DNA of 64,000 nt from Lepidodermella squamata (lineage: Eukaryota > Gastrotricha). How positions within the stretch are numbered: the first letter of the stretch is position 1; every line of letters starts with the position of its first letter. The position numbers and the translations under genes are program-made. Of the stretch, positions 56,868-64,000 are shown piece by piece. The notes under the pieces were generated by a model. It was not told the origin of the DNA and made no database searches. It saw only the letters and a program-made list of their open reading frames with translations. The stretch lies in the NCBI GenBank assembly GCA_047495785.1, contig JBLDXI010000058.1, forward strand, positions 248,001 through 312,000, given 5' to 3'.

Positions 56868-59213
56868 ATGTTCCAAGTTCATAGAAGTTTTTTATTTCAA
56901 ATGTCGCTATTAAAGTTCGTTCTAACTATCCTGGCGATTGTTTCACAGAGAACGATCGGGGACAAGCCTGAAACGCTGTCAGTGTTAGTTCTGGTGCCAA
57001 TGACTGGTAACGAGCCGCAAAATGGCGACGGTTGCCGTTATGGCGTGCAGGTCGCTATGGACGGTGTAAATGACAACCCAAACATTTTGCCTCGTTATCG
57101 TTTGGAACCCGTGTACGCAGATGAGGGTCCGGCAGGGTTCTTCTCGCCACGTCAAGCAGTTCAGTTCAGACGTAGTGTTAACTCGACTAAATTTCAATCT
57201 CCAGTCGTAATTGGCCCTATATTCTCGACTGGTGGCGTCGGTTTGGCTTCCATGGTTCATCAAATCGATATGATCCAGCTCGCAACTGGAGTAAATACAC
57301 CACAAGTAACAGGGAACCGGAAACTATACCCCAATATCTATCGAGTTAGGATCACTGGGGAACTGGTCGCATATGCTCAGATGCGATTCATTCGAGATGT
57401 TGGGAAATGGAACCGCTTTGGCATCGTCACGTCAGTTGTCAACAGTTTCGACATAGCTCTGGCTATCTTTCTATACAAAGCAGCGCTAGAAAGTGGCTTC
57501 AAAATTTCGTACTTCGGCACCGTCGCCGATATCAGCGAAGAAACTGTCGACGCCATCAAGGCTTCAGATACAAGAGTTATCGTTGTCGATAGTGGGACTG
57601 CTACATTTGTCAACAGAATGCTATGTTTCGGGCATATGGCTGGGTTGAAAGGACCGAAATACGTCTACATCATTCATTCTGGTGCCTATTCCGAACCCGG
57701 TAGCCTGCAGCCTAAAATAGCAGCTGCCCCAGGATGCACGAGGGAGATGCTTCTGGAGCAGTTCACAATTTCGATTTGGATTGCCTGGGCAAACGGACCA
57801 GCGCGAGAGTTCTCGAACCCAACTATGATGACCTCAAGCGGAATGACCCTTGACAACTTTGAGCAAAGATATCGGAACGTCACAAACAACATCACCCCTT
57901 TGGACTTCATCCGGAGATTCCAGTGTCACGACGCTGGCTTGGAAACTGCGATAATTCTCGACGCAGCTGAACGTAAATTGCTAGCGAAAAAGTTGTCTTT
58001 ACGCGATTATCAAGCGAATCCGAGAGAAGTAATGCTGGCCGTCAACGAATCAGCTCTGAATGTCAAATTCGTCGGTTTCCGCATTGGGAAGTTCGAGTAT
58101 TCAGCTCGAGGCGAGCCAGACTCTGACTCCCAGGCTGTTATTCAATGGACCCCAGAGAACGGTTTGAGGCTATTGTATGAAGTTTCAGCTAGGGACAACA
58201 CATCGATCTACGAGTTCTCAAATTATCAATCTAAAGAGGTTCAACAACCCACATGGTATACGCCTGATAGCAAACCACCCAGGGATGGTCCCTTAATCTT
58301 AGTTGACAGCCAGCGAATACCTATTGGCTTCTCATGGACAATTTTCGCTCTCTCGGTTTTAATTGCAGTATGGCAAGGGTATTGCTTTTTCAGAGGCACG
58401 GTATTCCGATGTCGAAACCTCGATTGGCGTAGATTCAGTAAAAGTAGTTTATTCCTCGGCTGTTTAATGCTAGATTTCTCGGCTTGTCTTTTCTCGTTCT
58501 CCTTTTACCGTGGGGCGATTGAACTATGCGTCCTACAGAGGATTGTGCCGATTCTCGGACTAGGGTCGATTCTCAGCTTCACTATTGTGTGTCTTGAAAA
58601 AGCCAGGCGCGAAGTGAAGATGAAAACCCCGATCAATTACCAGGCTAGCACATTTCAAACGAACATTGGACACTACAGTGAAACTATTTCGGTGGTTTCC
58701 AGCCTCCGATCCAAAAGAAGTCGCAATAAAAGAAGCGGAGGAACATCAATCTATCGCCAGGTCACCTTCAGTGATACAGGACTTGCGTATCTCCACATCA
58801 CTTTTCTAATAGTTATAACGGCCTACTCGATTATCTGGAATTTAGTGGACATCCCGATCTACAACAAAGCAGTAGTTTCGGAGTCTTACTATCTTGAAAC
58901 GGACTCTTTGGTGAAAATCGAAGCAGAGAGATGCAGGTCAAAGATGGACATTCAGTGGACGATAGCCATAATTTTGTTTTATCTTCTTATTATGCTTTGG
59001 GGTGGTTTCTCTGCCTACCTGTTGCGGCGTCACACGGAGACTAAGTATGTAAGAATGGCTCTAGTTAACATGCTGTTGATGGTAATCGCGGGAGTTCTGC
59101 TTTGTGTAATTTTGGCTTCTCCAACAGGGCAGCTGATGACTTTGTCCCTTATAAGCCTGATAATTTCTGTTATAACATCGCCTAATCTTCAACGCAGTGC
59201 TATTGATGGATGA
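56868..59213 (+). CDS. GABA-B-like class C GPCR, copy 1
   Basis: One exon, 781 residues from 56868. The next ATG (56901, MSLLKFVLTILAI) gives a better signal peptide. A Venus-flytrap ligand domain of about 440 residues follows, with VLVPMTGNEPQNGDGCRYGVQ-type start words and VIGPIFSTGG. The WYTPDSKPPRDGP linker resembles the WxGG-x-PPxD linker of GABA-B receptors. There is no cysteine-rich domain. Seven helices then follow (SWTIFALSVLIAVWQGYCFF as the first). GABA-B receptors are Gi/o-coupled obligate dimers. Ligand and partner here are unknown. Being intronless suggests origin by retroposition followed by tandem duplication. Confidence 0.82.
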   Translation: MFQVHRSFLFQMSLLKFVLTILAIVSQRTIGDKPETLSVLVLVPMTGNEPQNGDGCRYGVQVAMDGVNDNPNILPRYRLEPVYADEGPAGFFSPRQAVQFRRSVNSTKFQSPVVIGPIFSTGGVGLASMVHQIDMIQLATGVNTPQVTGNRKLYPNIYRVRITGELVAYAQMRFIRDVGKWNRFGIVTSVVNSFDIALAIFLYKAALESGFKISYFGTVADISEETVDAIKASDTRVIVVDSGTATFVNRMLCFGHMAGLKGPKYVYIIHSGAYSEPGSLQPKIAAAPGCTREMLLEQFTISIWIAWANGPAREFSNPTMMTSSGMTLDNFEQRYRNVTNNITPLDFIRRFQCHDAGLETAIILDAAERKLLAKKLSLRDYQANPREVMLAVNESALNVKFVGFRIGKFEYSARGEPDSDSQAVIQWTPENGLRLLYEVSARDNTSIYEFSNYQSKEVQQPTWYTPDSKPPRDGPLILVDSQRIPIGFSWTIFALSVLIAVWQGYCFFRGTVFRCRNLDWRRFSKSSLFLGCLMLDFSACLFSFSFYRGAIELCVLQRIVPILGLGSILSFTIVCLEKARREVKMKTPINYQASTFQTNIGHYSETISVVSSLRSKRSRNKRSGGTSIYRQVTFSDTGLAYLHITFLIVITAYSIIWNLVDIPIYNKAVVSESYYLETDSLVKIEAERCRSKMDIQWTIAIILFYLLIMLWGGFSAYLLRRHTETKYVRMALVNMLLMVIAGVLLCVILASPTGQLMTLSLISLIISVITSPNLQRSAIDG

Positions 59214-59937
59214 ATCATCTTCTTCAGCTACCGATTGAGACATTGAAGATTTGTATAATAGAGTATTGTATTCCTTTTCTATTATAAAATGAATAAATAT
59301 CGCAATTATCTCCATATCAGAATTCCACGTGTGGCATTTTTGCATCTTCCACGAAATATTGAAGGTAACAGCGGTATCATGGTCTTTTCTAAGATCGCGC
59401 GATACCGCAGCTAATCTTTTGCGCGCATCATCATACAACGTGCCTCCTTCATTAAAAATATATCCTTCATTAAAAAAATCTCAGTCATAATTTGGCATTT
59501 TCATTATCATGCTCGTGTGCTCAGATTTCAAACTTCATGCCAGCTGCAGTTGTACTGGAAAACGAAAATTCAAAGGTGCTGGCTCAAATGAAAAGCAATA
59601 TTTAGGCAATAAGACGATGGATTCGCTTTAGATAATGTCTATATGGACTGCGATATGTCCCGACTACCCGACTACCCGATTTTGGATTGTATACGTCATT
59701 TTGAATGAGAGAGATAGCAAGTAAAAAGTCTTTTGTTTTTGACTCTTCATTAACGTTGGAAAGGCCACTTTTTATTTGTCACCAGTCACTTTGAAATAAG
59801 GGATGTAAGCAAGCCTAAATCCGAGTTATTTAACGACGCTAACGATATCCTCTATCGAACCTCTATCGAACTCGGATAACTGGGAAATTCATTTTCTTGC
59901 AAGTATTGTTGGTATTGCTGTCAAGGCTTGGATCACG
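59214..59937. other. 3' flank of receptor copy 1
   Basis: AT-rich. AATAAA near 59291 is probably the poly(A) signal. There is no gene. Decayed receptor sequence begins at about 59938. Confidence 0.4.
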
Positions 59938-60350
59938 CTACGCTTTTATTATACATATGCATATGGTTTTACTCTGAGCCGAGAAGCTTACCACCGGTGA
60001 TATCCGAATATATGAGAATTTACGTGGGCATATGAGTGGTACCAGGATGCATTAGAGACATGCTCTTGGAACAGTTCAAAATCACGTTCTAGATTGCGTG
60101 GTCGAATGGACGGGCTGAAGAGTTTTATACTCGAAATTCTATACTTCTGGTGGGCTGAATTTGATAGATTTTGCAAAGATAGATTTTCATACGGAACGTG
60201 ATACTTGCTGTGAACGAATCAAAACGATAGAAGTTGACTTGATTGGATTGAGAATAGAGATTTAAGGTACTCCAGAATTCTACTCACAAGCAGTGGACGC
60301 CGGCATTAGGCTTGCGAGAGCTTTAATGAAAGAAATTAGGAAACCGACAT
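59938..60350 (+). pseudogene. Decayed GABA-B-like receptor fragment (middle of the ligand domain)
   Basis: Words from the intact receptors recur in order: TACTCTGAGCCGAGAAGC (tyr-ser-glu-pro) near 59970, then CCAGGATGCATTAGAGACAT near 60041 and CTTGGAACAGTTCAAAATCA. A TAG follows where the intact copies have TGG, then GCGTGGTCGAATGGACGGGC. After a deletion, GCTGTGAACGAATCAAAA appears near 60208. Several frameshifts, a stop and missing blocks make it a pseudogene. Confidence 0.8.
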
Positions 60351-61292
60351 TCCGAAGAATATTCTTCTGTGCCTCTAACCTCTAACCTAAAATAAGTGAG
60401 CCCTATGCTAACAAAGGGAGCTATAATTCTTGCGCTATTTTATTTGAATGTTTTGCATGGAAAAAATCGATAAGTTTAAAACGCGGAAAAATTCTACGTC
60501 CATTTTGTAGCTAAAGGAGGTTTGTGCCAAAAGAGCTCAGTGATCACTGCGTTCTCTACGCCTGAAAATGAACTTGTAAATATGACTGCCTTTTAACCCT
60601 AAGAGACAACAAAGCAGGTGACACGCCATTCAAGTTCCGAGGTAGTTAATTGCAAGGAAGTCGATGAGGAGGCAGAGTTCTCTCGTATGCACTCTGGCGT
60701 GAGAACCCATGCGTCCATGGCCTTGTTTTGTTCTGCAAGGCAACGATGCACGAAATCTCAGCCCACGAAGTTTATCAATCCGGTTTCAAAGAGACAGGTT
60801 TTCCTCAGAGCGAAATTCGATGCTATAGCTCGCGTGTATTTAGCGGGAGCGTTGCAACTGCTCATCGCGTTTCCATTTTGAATTCATGGCTCGTAGTATG
60901 AAATAACTTGAAACGTATGAACCTGTTGTAGGTTTGAACGGCCACTCGAGTGCGAATCAGTAAACCCACGTGAAAGTCGCGATAGTTTTGCTTTTTGCTC
61001 CAGCAAAATGAAATTACGTGGAGAATAAAAGTCACGGGTATGAATCGGAAGTGCATAAAATTTTCTGTTTTCAACCATTACTTGGGACTTGGGACCGTAA
61101 CTTCAGAACTATGGGGAAGTTAATTACTTGAATATTGAGCTCAAACAACAGGAAATAGGCGTACATAGCGTACATTGTACAGGGTACATATTCTTCCCAC
61201 GAAAATTGCCCACCGATTGAAACTCAGTTGAAGGTTCATTAATCCGATGAAAACGAGAAACTTACGAATAACTTTTAATCCACCTAAAACCT
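60351..61292. other. Intergenic region within the receptor array
   Basis: No supported gene. ORFs at 60618-60881 and 60862-61078 have no domain. Further unrecognisable receptor decay cannot be excluded. Confidence 0.35.
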
Positions 61293-61440
61293 ATGGAAAT
61301 CCTTGCTTTGATGATCTTTTCCTTTCAACTTGTGCGCAGCTTGAAAGCTGAAATCCCCAATCAATCGATGATCTGGTGAGTATTCATCCGACAGGAAATG
61401 AGATACAAAACGGTGATTGCCCTCGGCCTTCCAACTCACG
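61293..61440 (+). pseudogene. Relic of a receptor 5' end (signal peptide and first strand)
   Basis: An ATG at 61293 opens a hydrophobic leader. About 85 bases on, after a frame change, HPTGNEIQNGDC matches the first conserved block (TGNEPQNGDGC) of both intact receptors. The homology then ends. It is a separate relic from the one at 59938 because the order of parts is reset, 1.3 kb further on. Confidence 0.75.
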
Positions 61441-61725
61441 TCACGGATCTTTATCTTTTCTCAAACCTTAGGTAAATTAATCTATAGCAATACTTAATCT
61501 TTAATTTATCTATAACTGCAACGTTAATGGATATCATCTCCATTTAGAAAAATCCTGCTGTCGATAATTACCCAAATATTAGCCAGGCTCCGAAAGCGCT
61601 GAGGTGTAAGTAGCTGAATGCGCTGTATTAGATCGTAATTCTCTACATATCAATGCCCAAGTTATTTTGAGCGCTCTTTCTTTAAAAAAGTTTCGAAAAT
61701 TAATGTCTAAAATCTATTTTAGAAA
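61441..61725. promoter_or_regulatory. 5' flank of receptor copy 2
   Basis: AT-rich, with no ORF. It presumably contains the promoter of the gene at 61726, but no defined box is convincing. Confidence 0.3.
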
Positions 61726-63999
61726 ATGATTCGACTATTATTTTTCTTGGCATTGAGCAGCCTACCCAGTTTTCACGCTGCAGAGCGAAGCAAACTTTCT
61801 GTACTGGTCCTGATACCGCAAACAGGGAACGAGCCGCAGAACGGAGATGGATGTCGATACGCAGTTCAAGTGGCTTTCGATACTGTAAACGAAAATAAGG
61901 ACATTTTGCGGGATTTCCAGATCAAGGCAAGCTTCGCAGATGAAGGACCGGGCGGAATGCTAGCCACTCGAACTGCAGTTCAGTTTCGCCGGAACAACAG
62001 CAACATCGAATATCATTCGCCTTTGTTGATTGGCCCTCTCTTCGCAACTGGCGGTGCCGCTCTTGCCGCTGCTGTTCATCACTTGGATATGGTCCAACTC
62101 GCTACAGGGGTGAATAACCCTCAAACTACGGCGAATCGGCGTCTCTACCCGAATTTTTACCGAACTCGAATAACAGGAGAGCTCGTTGCTTATGCTCAGA
62201 TGCGTTTCATCCGTGATGTCGGAAAGTGGAATCGGTTCGGGATCTTGACTTCAGTTAACAGCGCTTTCGACCTAGCCCTTGCTACATTTCTATACAAGGT
62301 CGCCAATGACAATGGTTTCAACATCTCCTATTTCGGTACAGTAACTGATGTCGCGGACGAAACAATCGAAGCATTGAAAGCATCTGACACGCGCATTCTC
62401 GTAATTGATAGTGGGGTTGCTATATTCGTGAACAAGGCCCTGTGTATGGCTCACATGGCCGGACTAACGGGCCCGCGGTATGCATTCATCATTCCAACTG
62501 GTTCATACTCAGAGCCTAGGAATCTACCGCAAAGCATCGCTAATGCCCCAGGTTGCACGCGAGAAATGCTTCTCGATCAGTTCAAGGCAACAATATGGAT
62601 ATCGTGGGCGAACGGACCTGCTAATGAATATGCCGATCCGTGGCTGAAAACTTCAAGTGGGACAACGCTGCAGGATTTTGAAATTCGATATCAGAACGTG
62701 ACAGGCGACAGGACCCCGCTTGATGCCATTCGCCGTTACCATTGCTATGACACGGGGCTTGAAGCTGCTATGATCCTTGACTCAGCCGAGCGAAAATTGC
62801 GCGAGAAAAACTTGTCCTTGACAGATTTCGAAACGAATTCAAGAGAAGTCATGTTGGCTGTCAATGAATCTACTCTCAACGTGAAATTCTTCGGGTTGAG
62901 AATTGGCAAGTTCGAGTACTCTGCTAGAGGGGAGCCTGACTCTGATGCTCAAGGAGTTATTCAATGGACACCTCAAACTGGCTTGAGAGATCTCTCAGTG
63001 ATCAGTGCAGCGGCTAATTCTTCGATTTACAACTTCTCAAGCTATGCGATGAAAGAGTACCGCAAGCCGAAGTGGTTTACGCCCGATGGCAAGCCTCCTA
63101 GAGATGGGCCAATCGTTGAAGTCGTAGCCCAGCGTATTCCTGACGAACTCTCTTGGACCATTCTGTCTACAAGTGGTGCAATTTCGATTTGGCATACGTA
63201 CCTGTATGTCAAGCCGGTAATGAAAAGCAGCAGCGAAAAAATCGCTTGGATGACTCCATGCCGATCTATTCTTTTCTTCGGTTGTTTGTCTATCGACTTC
63301 GCCTGTGGCCTCTTCGCTTTTTCTTACCCTGTTGGATCTATCGTGTTATGTATCCTTCAAGTAATCGCCCCAGCCCTAGGAGTCGGCATTATAATTGGTT
63401 TCTGCTTCGCTCGTCTTGAAAAAGCAAGACGAAAACCAAATATTCGTGAACGTAAAAAATCGGTAAGGCTTTCATCAAAAAGATCGACAAACGCAGGGCC
63501 ATGCAACGACGAAGTGAGATCAATGAGAAGTGGCGTTTCATCGGTTTCTTATGTGAAAGAAATTACTGATTATAAATTCGAAATGGTTAGCTTATTGACG
63601 ATATTATTGATGCTTTCACCGGTGTTAGTTGCCTGGTGTACCTCGGAGAAACCTGCCTTCGAAACAAGCACTTTATTCGAGTCTTACGATGCGGGAAGTG
63701 ACACTTTCATTGTCATCAAGGCAGGTCAGTGCACGTCTGGAAATCAAGTAGAATGGGTGTCCGCTTTGTTGATCAGCTACATAGTTATGCTACTATGGTC
63801 TGCTTTTTCAGCTTACGTAACTCGAAAAAGTCCCGAACTCAAGTATGAGCGCATCGCTGTTTTAAATGTAATCGTCATGATTATGGCAGCGGTGTTAATC
63901 AGTGTTACTCTTGCCTCGCCTGATGGAAGAATGATTTGCTTTGCAATTGTTAGTGTCATTATATCACTCGGCTCTGGGACACTTTTGATTCCCGAGTAG
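61726..63999 (+). CDS. GABA-B-like class C GPCR, copy 2
   Basis: One exon, 757 residues, complete, ending one base before the window edge. It has a clear signal peptide (LFFLALSSLPSFHAAE). It is closely similar to copy 1 along the whole ligand domain (GELVAYAQMRFIRDVGKWNR and IGKFEYSARGEPDSD are shared word for word), with more divergence in the helices and the third intracellular loop. The WFTPDGKPPRDGP linker and seven helices are present. A conserved extracellular core with divergent cytoplasmic loops suggests similar ligand recognition with different coupling or trafficking, which is an inference. Confidence 0.82.
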   Translation: MIRLLFFLALSSLPSFHAAERSKLSVLVLIPQTGNEPQNGDGCRYAVQVAFDTVNENKDILRDFQIKASFADEGPGGMLATRTAVQFRRNNSNIEYHSPLLIGPLFATGGAALAAAVHHLDMVQLATGVNNPQTTANRRLYPNFYRTRITGELVAYAQMRFIRDVGKWNRFGILTSVNSAFDLALATFLYKVANDNGFNISYFGTVTDVADETIEALKASDTRILVIDSGVAIFVNKALCMAHMAGLTGPRYAFIIPTGSYSEPRNLPQSIANAPGCTREMLLDQFKATIWISWANGPANEYADPWLKTSSGTTLQDFEIRYQNVTGDRTPLDAIRRYHCYDTGLEAAMILDSAERKLREKNLSLTDFETNSREVMLAVNESTLNVKFFGLRIGKFEYSARGEPDSDAQGVIQWTPQTGLRDLSVISAAANSSIYNFSSYAMKEYRKPKWFTPDGKPPRDGPIVEVVAQRIPDELSWTILSTSGAISIWHTYLYVKPVMKSSSEKIAWMTPCRSILFFGCLSIDFACGLFAFSYPVGSIVLCILQVIAPALGVGIIIGFCFARLEKARRKPNIRERKKSVRLSSKRSTNAGPCNDEVRSMRSGVSSVSYVKEITDYKFEMVSLLTILLMLSPVLVAWCTSEKPAFETSTLFESYDAGSDTFIVIKAGQCTSGNQVEWVSALLISYIVMLLWSAFSAYVTRKSPELKYERIAVLNVIVMIMAAVLISVTLASPDGRMICFAIVSVIISLGSGTLLIPE

Positions 64000-64000
64000 C

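Overview
This is animal nuclear DNA. Genes are broken by short GT-AG introns, mostly 45 to 60 bases, and encode metazoan proteins such as SCAP, LIN37, a plexin-domain receptor, a Fray/OXSR1 kinase and GABA-B-like receptors. The compact layout, moderate GC and nested and tandem genes fit a small-genome invertebrate. A tardigrade-like ecdysozoan is my best guess, but that is inference from style and not from a diagnostic marker.

Region by region. 0-2.1 kb: a PLXDC-type membrane receptor (minus). 2.1-8.8 kb: mostly non-coding, with Arf1 (6.3-6.9 kb) and a clean TA-flanked MITE (7.9-8.5 kb). 8.8-13.9 kb: a tight minus-strand cluster of OXSR1, COMMD3, PSMC3IP (Hop2) and LIN37. 15.7-25.8 kb: plus-strand cytochrome b561, SCAP and an NT5DC-type HAD phosphatase. 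25.8-29.5 kb: gene-free. 29.5-31.7 kb: a secreted TGF-beta-propeptide-like gene whose second intron holds an antisense small heat-shock protein gene. 51.5-55.6 kb: three RING-CH (MARCH-like) genes, the first truncated, around an intronless zinc alcohol dehydrogenase. 56.9-64 kb: an array of intronless GABA-B-like receptors, two intact and at least two decayed.

The centrepiece is 31,732-51,595: a nearly perfect inverted repeat with arms of about 9.73 kb around a 402-base unique loop. Each arm carries the same virus-like gene set. Reading inward these are a dUTPase, a deoxynucleoside kinase, a RING protein, a PC4-like ssDNA-binding protein and a protein-primed-type family B DNA polymerase of adintovirus/Maverick flavour in 11 exons. 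On the opposite strand follow a Pro/Gln-rich protein and a 137-residue basic protein. All copies are open. I find no capsid, packaging ATPase, protease or integrase. The two arms differ, as far as I can see, by one codon in a trinucleotide repeat and one base near the outer end. Both outer ends also carry the same short piece of the RING-CH gene, in mirror orientation, so the repeat extends beyond the element into host sequence. The right edge truncates that RING-CH gene, and the left edge coincides with the end of the TGF-beta-like gene.

The polymerase, dUTPase and kinase make a replication and nucleotide-supply module, with the PC4-like protein as the likely ssDNA-binding partner. Whether the 20 kb palindrome is real (terminal-repeat expansion, fold-back replication product or head-to-head dimer) or an assembly artefact is the main open question. 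Long reads across positions 31,732, 41,465-41,866 and 51,595 would settle it.
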